This document shows, in pieces, positions 50,935 to 58,701 of a stretch of 64,000 nucleotides of DNA; the first letter of the stretch is position 1; each line of letters begins with the position of its first letter. The DNA is from Christensenella sp034926635 (GTDB taxonomy: Bacteria > Bacillota > Clostridia > Christensenellales > Christensenellaceae): the NCBI GenBank assembly GCA_034926635.1, contig JAYFQX010000024.1:27354-91353 (forward strand), given 5' to 3'. The notes below the pieces were generated by a model that worked only from the letters and a program-made list of their open reading frames with translations, was not told the DNA's origin and searched no databases. The translations under genes were made by a program, and so were the position numbers.

Positions 50935-52419
50935 ATGGCAAACGTAAAAGACAAAATCAAAAGCACAGGCGCAAACGTTGCGTTCTCCGCTGCATTTAAG
51001 TATCTGGAAAAAGATCCGGTCAAGAATCTTCCCAAGCTTCTTAAGTGGGCGGACAACTTCACCAAAGGCAATCAATGGAACAATTCGGTAAAGAATTTCC
51101 AGGAGTGGTGGGAAAAACAAACATGGCAGGGCGTATTGATGAAGCGTGTTCTGACAGACGTCAATACAACTTACCTGAAAAGGTTTATCCTGAACTATTT
51201 CTTAAATTCCGGTGTAAAAGGAATGCCGATTGCTAAGCAAAAGGGAAAAGAAATGGGCGTTCAGGTTCCTTGGGCTATCCTTATGGATCCTACTTCTGCC
51301 TGCAACTTAAAGTGCATCGGCTGCTGGGCTGCCGAATATGGCAAGCATTATAATCTGACCTATGAAAAGATGGACGAGATCATCACACAGGGCAAAGAAT
51401 TCGGCATCTATATGTATTTGTTCTCCGGTGGCGAGCCGCTCGTTCGCAAAAAAGACTTGATTCGCCTGGCAGAAAAACATTCTGACTGCGCATTCGGCGC
51501 GTTTACCAACTCAACTTTGATTGACGAAGACTTCGTTCAGGATCTTCTGCGTGTTGGTAACTTTACATTCATGATTTCCGTAGAAGGTACACCGGAAGAA
51601 ACCGACGCACGGCGTGGACAAGGCACCTATGATAAAGTTATGAAAGCTATGAAGCTTTTGAAAGATGCCGGTATCCCATTTGGTTATTCCGCTTGCTATC
51701 ATAGCAAAAACTATAAAACTATCGCAAGTGATGAATGGAACGACACTATGATCGAGGCTGGTTGCCTGTTTGGATGGCTCTTCACCTATATGCCGATTGG
51801 TAAGGATGCCGTGCTTGACCTGTGCGTGACCCCCGAGCAAAGAGGTTATATGTACCAGCGTGTTCGCGAAATGCGTGAGTACAAGCCGTTGTTCATTATG
51901 GACTTCTGGAATGACGGAGAATATGTAGGAGGGTGTATTGCCGGTGGCCGCCGTTATTTCCATATCAATTCCAACGGTGACTGCGAGCCTTGCGCATTCA
52001 TTCATTACGCAACACATAACATCAATGAATGTACTCTGGAAGAAGCTCTCGGAAGCCCGCTGTTCCGTAAATACCAGGAAGGTCAGCCTTTCTCTGATAA
52101 CCTGCTTCGTCCTTGCCCGTTGCTTGATAATCCGGAAGGTTTGCGTAAAGCAGTTGAAGAATCCGGAGCTCATCCAACACAAGATCTTGACCTCGAGGGT
52201 GTTGAAGTTCTGACAGCAAAAACAGAGCCGATCGCTGAAAAATGGAAGGTGAAGGCTGAGGAGATTTGGTCTTGCGGACACTATCCTTTCAATGGCGTGA
52301 TCAACCACGTTTTGGATAAAAAGCTTGATACCACACATGGCGAAGGAAAAGCTGCCTGCGGAAACTGCGGTCACGTAGAATGTGATAGAGCAACAGAAAA
52401 ACCCGCTCATTTAGAATAG
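50935..52419 (+). CDS. Radical SAM protein with cysteine-rich C-terminus
   Basis: 494 residues. The radical SAM cluster motif is CNLKCIGC (Cys123, 127, 130), followed by YLFSGGEPLVR, typical of the family. The first 115 residues form an extra helical domain unlike most radical SAM enzymes. Further cysteines follow: CEPC in a SPASM-like region (SNGDCEPCAFIHYA), CPLLD, SCGHYPF, and the C-terminal CGNCGHVEC. Extra iron-sulfur clusters are likely. GGAGG lies 8 nt before the ATG at 50935. Monocistronic between its operator region and a terminator. Reaction and substrate unknown. The twin palindromes suggest ligand-dependent repression. Confidence 0.9.
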   Translation: MANVKDKIKSTGANVAFSAAFKYLEKDPVKNLPKLLKWADNFTKGNQWNNSVKNFQEWWEKQTWQGVLMKRVLTDVNTTYLKRFILNYFLNSGVKGMPIAKQKGKEMGVQVPWAILMDPTSACNLKCIGCWAAEYGKHYNLTYEKMDEIITQGKEFGIYMYLFSGGEPLVRKKDLIRLAEKHSDCAFGAFTNSTLIDEDFVQDLLRVGNFTFMISVEGTPEETDARRGQGTYDKVMKAMKLLKDAGIPFGYSACYHSKNYKTIASDEWNDTMIEAGCLFGWLFTYMPIGKDAVLDLCVTPEQRGYMYQRVREMREYKPLFIMDFWNDGEYVGGCIAGGRRYFHINSNGDCEPCAFIHYATHNINECTLEEALGSPLFRKYQEGQPFSDNLLRPCPLLDNPEGLRKAVEESGAHPTQDLDLEGVEVLTAKTEPIAEKWKVKAEEIWSCGHYPFNGVINHVLDKKLDTTHGEGKAACGNCGHVECDRATEKPAHLE

Positions 52420-52430
52420 TAAGATATTGC

Positions 52431-52464
52431 AAAGAGGTATGCCAGTAAGGCATACCTCTTTTTC
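52431..52464 (+). terminator. Terminator after the radical SAM gene
   Basis: Stem AAAGAGGTATGCC (52431-52443) / GGCATACCTCTTT (52449-52461) with a 5-nt loop, followed by more Ts. Confidence 0.93.
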
Positions 52465-52475
52465 GTTTTAGATGC

Positions 52476-52505
52476 TTTACAAGCACGTCGTATACTTTGT
52501 ATAAT
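52476..52505 (+). promoter_or_regulatory. Promoter of the YbjQ-like gene
   Basis: -35 TTTACA (52476-52481), 18-bp spacer, -10 TATAAT (52500-52505), 53 nt before the start codon. Confidence 0.75.
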
Positions 52506-52558
52506 GAGAATAACGTCGGAACTGTGCATCGCAAATTTTTATCCGGCATGGAGGGCTT

Positions 52559-52873
52559 ATGTTGTTGGTTACAAGTGATACGATTACCGGAAAAACCTAT
52601 ACGGAGCTTGGTTTCGTTACAGGTAACACCGTGCAAAGCGTACATATCGGCAAGGACTTTCTCGCGGGCTTTAAAACGCTTGTTGGCGGCGAACTCGATA
52701 CTTATACCGAAATGATGCAGGAAGCACGTAAAATCGCTACTGGACGTATGGTTGCCGAGGCCTCGTCGCTTGGCGCAGATGCTATTATCTCTATGCGCTA
52801 TGCCTCCGCAAGTATCACGCAAGGCGCAGCCGAAATCATCGCCTATGGTACTGCCGTTAAATTTACCGATTGA
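52559..52873 (+). CDS. YbjQ family (UPF0145) heavy-metal-binding-domain protein
   Basis: 104-residue cytoplasmic protein. The family pattern is clear: TSDTITGKTYTELGFVTGNTV at the start (cited in part), ARKIATGRMVAEASSLGADAI in the middle and an alternating beta C-terminus. The family forms pentamers; the heavy-metal name comes from fold similarity, and no metal ligand is evident here. 25 nt before the TRIC-like gene, with which it is probably co-transcribed. GAGGG precedes the ATG closely. Confidence 0.88.
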   Translation: MLLVTSDTITGKTYTELGFVTGNTVQSVHIGKDFLAGFKTLVGGELDTYTEMMQEARKIATGRMVAEASSLGADAIISMRYASASITQGAAEIIAYGTAVKFTD

Positions 52874-52898
52874 TTTTCCCTAAAGGAGTATAAATAAT

Positions 52899-53549
52899 TT
52901 GGAAGAAATTATTGCTACTTTCCCGACCGCACTTGAAACAATTGGGATGCTCGCCTTTAGTGTTTCCGGCGTGATTGCCGCAATGCAGAAAAAACTAGAC
53001 TTAATGGGGATCATCGTGCTTGCGATCACCACAGCGTGCGGCGGCGGAATTTTGCGCGACCTGCTTCTTAATAACGGGATCCCGGTTTTTTTTATCAACT
53101 ATTTTTATATCACAACAGTCGGGATCGCCATCGTGTGTACATTGGTTGCCAACAAAATTTTATTTCGACACGCTGCCCTTCACAAGTACAACCTTAGTAA
53201 AGTTTTGGATGTAGCGGACGCAATCGGTCTTGCAACCTTCGGTACTTCGGCAGGGTTGATGGTGTTAGACCAGGGCGGCAATGCTTTGATGTGCGTTTTT
53301 ATGTGTACAATTACGGGGTGTGGCGGTGGTATTTTGCGCGACATCCTCGTACAGCGGATGCCGATCATTTTTTCGGGGACTATTTACGCGGCATGCTGCA
53401 TCGTCGGTTCTGTTGCTCTTTATTTCTTGGCCGATTACCTTCCGCTCGACGTTTGTGCCGTTATTTGTTTTTCCCTGATTCTTGGGCTTCGCTTTTTGGG
53501 TATTTTTAAAAATGTCGGCTTGCCAAAAATCAAGTACCGCATCGAATAA
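52899..53549 (+). CDS. Trimeric intracellular cation channel family protein (YicG-like)
   Basis: 216-residue membrane protein with about seven helices arranged as two related halves. Each half holds the repeat GGGILRDLL / GGGILRDIL, the glycine-rich kinked helix of the TRIC/UPF0126 fold. Bacterial members conduct cations, though the physiological role is uncertain. TTG start at 52899 with AAGGAG 10 nt upstream; no better ATG exists nearby. Follows the YbjQ-like gene. Confidence 0.9.
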   Translation: MEEIIATFPTALETIGMLAFSVSGVIAAMQKKLDLMGIIVLAITTACGGGILRDLLLNNGIPVFFINYFYITTVGIAIVCTLVANKILFRHAALHKYNLSKVLDVADAIGLATFGTSAGLMVLDQGGNALMCVFMCTITGCGGGILRDILVQRMPIIFSGTIYAACCIVGSVALYFLADYLPLDVCAVICFSLILGLRFLGIFKNVGLPKIKYRIE

Positions 53550-53550
53550 T

Positions 53551-53583
53551 AAAAGCGCAATTTTTTAAAATCTGCGCTTTTTT
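53551..53583. terminator. Terminator between convergent TRIC-like and glycosyltransferase genes
   Basis: Stem AAAAGCGCA (53551-53559) / TGCGCTTTT (53572-53580) with a 12-nt loop and T-runs on the plus strand, and to a lesser degree on the minus strand. Confidence 0.85.
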
Positions 53584-53638
53584 ACCGTCATTAATCAAAT
53601 TTAAACCGAAAGCGATTTTCGGTATGCAAGGGAAAATA

Positions 53639-54751
53639 TCAGTTTAACTTTTCGATAAATTCCGCAAGAACCGCCGCGCTGTTTTTCTTTCCCCATTTTT
53701 CCTGCGCCTTTTTCATCTCATCCATTTTCAGGTCGTTCATCCGCATTTGCCGGATCACTTGACTGACCGTCTGGTAATCGTTCGCATGAATTGCTAAAGA
53801 ATTATTCAGTAAAAACGCAAGATTCATATTTTCTACACCCGGCATAGGTTTCATCAAAATAAGCGGCTTTTGTTTGGCAATTGCCTCCGAAGTTGAAAGT
53901 CCTCCCGGTTTGGTAACTACCACATCTGACGCATCGATATATTCGTCCATATTATCTACAAAGCCCAATACCTTAACAGGATTTTGAAATGTCATACTGT
54001 TTAGTTTGTTTTTGAGACGCACATTTGATCCGCAAACCGCAGCAATATGGATATTTTCTACCGTATCCATGTCCTGCAAAACCGGAACCAAACCCGCAAA
54101 ACCCATTCCGCCGGACGCTATCAGTACCGTAAACGCATCCGTGTCGAGCCCAAGCTTCTCCCGTGCCTGCATCTTGGAAAGCTTCTGCGCAAATTTAGGT
54201 GCGATCGGAATTCCTGTAGGCAAAATTTTATTTTCTGCAATCCCATGCGTGGTAAATTCCGGAATCAACAACTCATTTGCTGCAACAAAATAATCCATTG
54301 CAGTATATTCCCAAAATGGATGAAGGGAAAAATCTGTTACGATCCCGATACTTTTGATTTTTTCGTCGAGCATTCCCGCTTCTTTCAACGCTGTAATCAA
54401 GATTGCCGTCATCACAATAGAGCAAACGATAACATCCGGTTTTGTTTCCTCGATATACCGCTGCATCTTGTTTTTTGTCAGCTTCGCAAAAGCCCACGGA
54501 AAATACATTTTCATATCTCCCCGGCCGTTTGCACGTTCCGCTCCCTTGTAGATATTTTCGTTTAGTTTGGGAATAAAGCGCCCCATTGCCGTATAACCTT
54601 TGTCAAACCCAAGTCCAATTGCCTTATTCAGAAATTTATAGGTATCCAGTATCTCGCAATCATGCCCGTTTGCCTCCAGACTGGTTCGCAGCGCCTTACT
54701 GGTAGAATTATGTCCTTGCCCCACCGTCATGCTTAAGATTAACACTCTCAT
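53639..54751 (-). CDS. MGDG-synthase/UgtP-like glycosyltransferase
   Basis: 370-residue GT28-type glycosyltransferase. The N-terminal segment LSMTVGQGHNSTSKAL is the diacylglycerol-glucosyltransferase signature (GxGH). The middle holds IGIVTDFSLHPFWEY (acceptor-side His-Pro motif), and the C-terminal half has GFVDNMDEYIDASDVVVTKPGGLSTSEA, the sugar-nucleotide site. Probably acts at the inner membrane face, adding hexose to diacylglycerol for glycolipids or lipoteichoic acid anchors. A promoter is not clear. Divergent from murG, another GT28 enzyme. Confidence 0.9.
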   Translation of the reverse strand: MRVLILSMTVGQGHNSTSKALRTSLEANGHDCEILDTYKFLNKAIGLGFDKGYTAMGRFIPKLNENIYKGAERANGRGDMKMYFPWAFAKLTKNKMQRYIEETKPDVIVCSIVMTAILITALKEAGMLDEKIKSIGIVTDFSLHPFWEYTAMDYFVAANELLIPEFTTHGIAENKILPTGIPIAPKFAQKLSKMQAREKLGLDTDAFTVLIASGGMGFAGLVPVLQDMDTVENIHIAAVCGSNVRLKNKLNSMTFQNPVKVLGFVDNMDEYIDASDVVVTKPGGLSTSEAIAKQKPLILMKPMPGVENMNLAFLLNNSLAIHANDYQTVSQVIRQMRMNDLKMDEMKKAQEKWGKKNSAAVLAEFIEKLN

Positions 54752-54865
54752 AAAACTCTTATCACCTGACTCCCTTTCAATTTTAATTTAATATATCATA
54801 GATAACCCATATCTTCAATGAAATAACTATGAAAGCTTTCTTACGAATTCCGAAAGACACCGCTA

Positions 54866-54894
54866 TTGCTAGGGTGTCTTCGTTGTGTTATGAT
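54866..54894 (+). promoter_or_regulatory. Promoter of murG
   Basis: -35 TTGCTA (54866-54871), 17-bp spacer, -10 TATGAT (54889-54894). An inverted repeat AAGACACC (54854-54861) / GGTGTCTT (54873-54880) spans the -35 box and may be an operator. Confidence 0.65.
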
Positions 54895-54899
54895 AAATA

Positions 54900-54928
54900 T
54901 TGGCGTTTTTTTGCGAAACATGCGCCAA
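54900..54928 (+). repeat. Hairpin in the murG leader
   Basis: TTGGCG (54900-54905) pairs with CGCCAA (54923-54928) in the presumed 5' leader, 31 nt before the ATG. The loop contains a T-run, so it is not a terminator. Confidence 0.5.
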
Positions 54929-54958
54929 AAACATGATACAACCAGAGGTAAAACGTTC

Positions 54959-56023
54959 ATGGAACAAAAAACGATTGTTTTAACAGGAGGCGGAAGCGCC
55001 GGACATGTTACCCCAAACCTTGCACTGGTTCCCGGATTAAAAGCGCACGGATTTTCTGTGCAGTATATCGGGACGGCAGAGGGAATTGAGAGATCACTGG
55101 TGCACGACATTCCTTTCCATAGCATCAACGCCGGGAAAATGCGGCGGTATGCCAGCCTTAAAAATATAACCGATATTTTTAAATTATTAAAAGGAACGCG
55201 CGAGGCAAAAAAGGTTTTGAGATCCATACAGCCGGATCTTGTATTTGCCAAGGGGGGCTTTGTATCCGTTCCTGTTGTATGGGCTGCAGCCAAGCTGCAC
55301 ATTCCGGTCATCCTTCACGAAAGCGATTATACCCCCGGTCTCGCCAATCGTTTGTGTATGAAAAAAGCGCAAAAAATCTGCCTTTCGTTTGATACCGGTA
55401 CTTCTAATCCGCCAAACAGCGTATTGACCGGCTCCCCCATCCGCAAAGACCTGCTGTCCGGCAGTCATGAAAAAGGTCTGCAAAAGCTTAGGTTTAGCGG
55501 TGCGGATCCGGTGTTATTAATAATGGGTGGATCGCTGGGCGCACAAGCCGTCAACGAGGCGGTAGATTCTTGTATTGATGAATTGACCGCCAACTACAGC
55601 GTCGTGCATTTACGGGGCAAAGGGAAACTCAATCCCAAGCTTGATGATATGCCCAATTACAGGCAGTACGAATATATGGAAGACGGGCTTGCAGATGTTT
55701 TTGCCGCCGCCGATTTTGCGCTTTCGCGTAGCGGAGCAAATGCAATTTTCGAATTTCTTGCGTTAAAACTTCCTTCGTTACTGGTTCCCCTTCCTTTATC
55801 TGCCAGTCGCGGTGATCAAATCCTAAACGCACGTTATTTTGAAAAACGCGGTTATGCGCACGTTTTAGAACAAGAGATGCTCAGCGGCGACACACTTCTT
55901 GCTGCCTTAAGCAAGCTGGCTGCAGATCGCAACCAATTGATTCAAAACATGACAAACAGCAAAGAAGCAGATGGAACGGCAAACGTCTTAAAAATAATTT
56001 ATGAGAGTACGGGAGTGCAATGA
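54959..56023 (+). CDS. murG: UDP-GlcNAc--MurNAc-pentapeptide-undecaprenol GlcNAc transferase
   Basis: Makes lipid II from lipid I at the inner face of the membrane. 354 residues. The N-terminal LTGGGSAGHVTPNLAL carries the GGxxGH motif; HESDYTPGLANRL and the second glycine loop LIMGGSLGAQAVNEAV follow; the donor-site SRSGANAIFEFLAL is near the C-terminus. ATG at 54959 with AGAGG 10 nt upstream. It is outside a division/wall cluster, so it may be a stand-alone or second copy. Its stop overlaps the start of the methyltransferase gene (ATGA). Confidence 0.94.
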   Translation: MEQKTIVLTGGGSAGHVTPNLALVPGLKAHGFSVQYIGTAEGIERSLVHDIPFHSINAGKMRRYASLKNITDIFKLLKGTREAKKVLRSIQPDLVFAKGGFVSVPVVWAAAKLHIPVILHESDYTPGLANRLCMKKAQKICLSFDTGTSNPPNSVLTGSPIRKDLLSGSHEKGLQKLRFSGADPVLLIMGGSLGAQAVNEAVDSCIDELTANYSVVHLRGKGKLNPKLDDMPNYRQYEYMEDGLADVFAAADFALSRSGANAIFEFLALKLPSLLVPLPLSASRGDQILNARYFEKRGYAHVLEQEMLSGDTLLAALSKLAADRNQLIQNMTNSKEADGTANVLKIIYESTGVQ

Positions 56024-57504
56024 AAGTAGCTGAAGTAATAGAATTTGTAGAGAATTATAATGAATGTCCCTCAAAGGAACGCAAAGAAGGCATCGCACGT
56101 CTGTTAAAGGAAGAAAACTTAAAGCAGGTTTTTGCACAGACAAGCGGCGACCACGCGCGCAGTGCATTGCGTGTGATCGCCGATACCGGAGACCGCAGCG
56201 CAGACTTTGTACGAGAAAACGCCGAAAAATTTTTAAAGCTTCTTCGGTCTGATGACCCTAAAACGCGGATGCTTGCAGCACAAATCATCGGCAATACCTG
56301 CGCATATGATTATCTCGACGAGTTGATTGATGCCATTATGCATGAGCAAACCATGTTTACGCTGCCTTCCTACCTGCTGGCAATCGGCCGTGCAAAAAAT
56401 GACCGTGCCAAACAATTTTTGGATTCATACCGTCTCCGAAGCGATCTTGAAAAGCATCGCGAGGAGGAACAAGCCGCGCTCACCAAAGCGCTGGCAAACT
56501 TTGTGATCCGCACAAAAGCACGTGTGCGCATCCTGCCTACCGATATCGTACTGCTCGCCTCCCCCAATCTGAATGTTACCTATAATCAATGCAAGACCGC
56601 GGGGTTAAAGCCTCGCAAATTCGGAAAATATATTGCTGTCAGCGGGCTCTCGGACTTCAATGATATTTATCAGCTTCGCGCATATACCGACGCATATATC
56701 TATCTTGGCTCTTGTCCTGTTGCAGAACTGCCGTCTTTTTTGGCGCAGCGCGAAGCAGCAATCATGCAGCGTACCGGTGTAACCGGTTATCGCCTGGAGG
56801 TTCGCAGCGTAAGCCACGAAGTCCGCATTGATATCATCAAAAAATGCGTCGCATCCATGAAACAGCTGATCAACTCGCCTTCTTCCTATTCGATTGAGAT
56901 CATGCTGGAAATCGAAGACGATACCGCACAGGTTCTTCTGAACCCACTTACGGATACGCGCTTCCATTACCGAAAAAAAGCAATCCCTGCGAGCATCCAC
57001 CCCGGTGTTGCCGCAAGCGTCTGCGCATATGCAAGCGAATATTTCAGTCCCGACGCGCGTGTTCTGGATAATTTTTGCGGAAGCGGCACCATGCTTTACG
57101 AACGCGGATTTTATCCTTATCATTCGCTTACCGGCGCAGATATTAATATGACGGCAATTGAAGCTGCCAAGGAAAACAGTCGTTATGCACATGTTCACCC
57201 GCAGTTCCACTATATTGACTGCCTGAAGTTTACTGCAAAAAAATATGATGAAGTGATCGTAAATATGCCTTTTGGCTTGCGCGTAGGAAGTCACGCACAA
57301 AACGAGCGGCTCTATCGCTCTTATTTTCGGATTCTTCCGGAAATTCTTACGCCCGGTGGGATTGCCGTATTATATACCCATGAAAAACGGCTTGTGGAAG
57401 AACTTGTTTCTTCCGGCAATACTTTTGAAGTATTAAAAAAAGCTACATTTGATGCGGGTGGTTTATATCCGGCGGTCTATGTCTTACGCAAAAAAACATC
57501 ATAA
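56020..57504 (+). CDS. RNA methyltransferase-like protein with N-terminal HEAT-like domain
   Basis: 494 residues in two parts. Residues 1-165 are helical repeats resembling HEAT/armadillo units (IADTGDRSADFVRENAEKF, MLAAQIIGNTCAYDYLDEL). Residues about 185-494 resemble UPF0020/Trm14-like methyltransferases: SAM motif VLDNFCGSGTMLYE, ADINMTAIEAA and the catalytic NMPFG (an NPPY variant). Family members methylate guanosine N2 in rRNA or tRNA. Translationally coupled to murG (ATGA overlap). The target is unknown. Confidence 0.85.
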   Translation: MKVAEVIEFVENYNECPSKERKEGIARLLKEENLKQVFAQTSGDHARSALRVIADTGDRSADFVRENAEKFLKLLRSDDPKTRMLAAQIIGNTCAYDYLDELIDAIMHEQTMFTLPSYLLAIGRAKNDRAKQFLDSYRLRSDLEKHREEEQAALTKALANFVIRTKARVRILPTDIVLLASPNLNVTYNQCKTAGLKPRKFGKYIAVSGLSDFNDIYQLRAYTDAYIYLGSCPVAELPSFLAQREAAIMQRTGVTGYRLEVRSVSHEVRIDIIKKCVASMKQLINSPSSYSIEIMLEIEDDTAQVLLNPLTDTRFHYRKKAIPASIHPGVAASVCAYASEYFSPDARVLDNFCGSGTMLYERGFYPYHSLTGADINMTAIEAAKENSRYAHVHPQFHYIDCLKFTAKKYDEVIVNMPFGLRVGSHAQNERLYRSYFRILPEILTPGGIAVLYTHEKRLVEELVSSGNTFEVLKKATFDAGGLYPAVYVLRKKTS

Positions 57505-57517
57505 TAAAAAAGCATTA

Positions 57518-57543
57518 AAAAAACGCCATTGATGGCGTTTTTT
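57518..57543 (+). terminator. Terminator after the methyltransferase gene
   Basis: Stem AACGCCAT (57522-57529) / ATGGCGTT (57532-57539) flanked by A-rich and T-rich runs, so it may act on both strands. Confidence 0.88.
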
Positions 57544-57577
57544 AATTGACATCATTTTCCAGCGCGCCAAGCCTGCT

Positions 57578-57778
57578 TTAGTGGCTTCTCCGCTTACAGC
57601 TCCTGTTGTATTGATCAAAAAGGCCGATCACGCAGAAGAAAATCCCCAACGAGCATAAGAAGCCTTGGGCAAAATCTATAAAACTATTATGTACCATAAT
57701 AAATTGACCCAAAATAATATTCACCACAATCGCAAAAATTCCGACGACTAAATATAAATTGGGATGCATCTTTTTCAT
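57578..57778 (-). CDS. Small two-helix membrane protein, unknown
   Basis: 66 residues with two hydrophobic helices (about 8-27 and 35-55) and a basic C-terminus (CKRRSH). Not recognised as a family. It has a very good promoter (57810-57838) and a GGCGGA site before the ATG, so it is probably real. Followed by an inverted terminator. Confidence 0.65.
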   Translation of the reverse strand: MKKMHPNLYLVVGIFAIVVNIILGQFIMVHNSFIDFAQGFLCSLGIFFCVIGLFDQYNRSCKRRSH

Positions 57779-57809
57779 CAGCTATCCGCCTTTTCTACAA
57801 ATTAAACCT

Positions 57810-57838
57810 ATTATACCACCGGCAGGGATGCAATTCAA
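57810..57838 (-). promoter_or_regulatory. Promoter of the small membrane protein gene
   Basis: Minus strand: -35 TTGAAT (57838-57833), 17-bp spacer, -10 TATAAT (57815-57810), about 32 nt before the ATG. Confidence 0.8.
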
Positions 57839-57989
57839 CCGTCATATTTGACAATTTTCTGAATTATTTTGAAACATCTGCGGAATTTCTATCATTTCGC
57901 AGCTTTGCACGATGTCGCTTTCCGCAGAAGAATAAATTACATGCTTAGCATTTTTCTTTTATCTGTGTTATTACCCATTTCCATACTGA

Positions 57990-58568
57990 TCAAAGAGTAC
58001 CGTTTTTTCGCAGAACCGGCAACAGACGTTTTGCAAGCCACGACGCAAGCAGGCATCGCAGCAAATCCGCAGGTAAGAACACAATAACGCAAGACCATAG
58101 AACCGCCCAAAGTGTCATCGGCGTTTGCAGAGCAAAGTTCATAATAAAATAGAAGTATATTGTTCCGATCACATATACCGGCACCATACTAAGCATACCG
58201 TAACCAAACAGCTTTCCCACTGTAGGTACTTTTATTTTTTCCGCAAAATACCCTGCCATAAAGGCGCAAACCGCAAAACCGATCAGATAACCGAAAGTCG
58301 GCTGCATTACATACATCAGACCCCCTCCCTGTGTAAATACCGGAAAGCCGATCAACCCGATGGCAAGATACAGCAGCATGGAAATTGAGCCATATTTCGA
58401 TCCAAGCAAAAAACCGGCAAGCAATACAAAAAATCCCTGAAACGTGATCGGGACGTATGGGATCGGAATTTTGATAAAAGCACCAATCGCGATCAGCGCC
58501 GCAAACAGTGCACATAATACAATATTCCTTGTCGTTTGTTTTGAAGCTGTTTTCCCTGTTTTTTTCAT
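57990..58568 (-). CDS. bioY: Biotin transporter BioY
   Basis: S component of the biotin ECF transporter, cytoplasmic membrane. 192 residues with six helices. Family signals are IPIPYVPITFQGFFVLLAG and GQGGGLxYxxxPTFGYLIGF (seen as TQGGGLMYVMQPTFGY). ATG at 58568 chosen because GAGGGGG is 6 nt upstream; five upstream codons are open. Expression is predicted to be biotin-controlled by BirA through the operator at 58621-58658. No biotin synthesis genes are in the window, so the cell may depend on uptake. Confidence 0.95.
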   Translation of the reverse strand: MKKTGKTASKQTTRNIVLCALFAALIAIGAFIKIPIPYVPITFQGFFVLLAGFLLGSKYGSISMLLYLAIGLIGFPVFTQGGGLMYVMQPTFGYLIGFAVCAFMAGYFAEKIKVPTVGKLFGYGMLSMVPVYVIGTIYFYFIMNFALQTPMTLWAVLWSCVIVFLPADLLRCLLASWLAKRLLPVLRKNGTL

Positions 58569-58600
58569 TATTTTCCCCCTCACAGCATTTTATCTTGTGT

Positions 58601-58630
58601 AGTATATCATATTTTCCCAGTTATTGTAAA
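58601..58630 (-). promoter_or_regulatory. Promoter of bioY
   Basis: Minus strand: -35 TTTACA (58630-58625), 18-bp spacer, -10 TATACT (58606-58601). The -35 box is inside one arm of the BirA operator. Confidence 0.8.
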
Positions 58631-58658
58631 CTAGTATTATGCAATAAGTTTACAATAA
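58621..58658. promoter_or_regulatory. BirA (biotin repressor) operator
   Basis: Inverted repeat TTATTGTAAACT (58621-58632) / AGTTTACAATAA (58647-58658), perfect over 12 bp with a 14-bp spacer. This matches the known Firmicutes BirA site (TGTAAAC-type arms separated by 14-16 bp). It overlaps the bioY -35 box, so holo-BirA binding would block transcription. Confidence 0.92.
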
Positions 58659-58663
58659 TCATT

Positions 58664-58692
58664 TTAAAAAGCAGGTTTTTTCACCTGCTTTT
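58664..58692 (-). terminator. Terminator after uvrA
   Basis: Minus strand: AAAAGCAGGT / ACCTGCTTTTT stem with a 6-8-nt loop and T-run, directly after the uvrA stop codon. Confidence 0.88.
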
Positions 58693-58701
58693 ATCATTAT
58701 T

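Noticed and set aside
51511..52410. 299-codon open frame on the minus strand
   Set aside because: Antisense to the radical SAM gene; no motif, no ribosome-binding site or promoter.
57869..58087. 72-codon plus-strand open frame with a hydrophobic stretch
   Set aside because: It overlaps the end of bioY on the other strand and has no ribosome-binding site; the hydrophobic run is not enough support.
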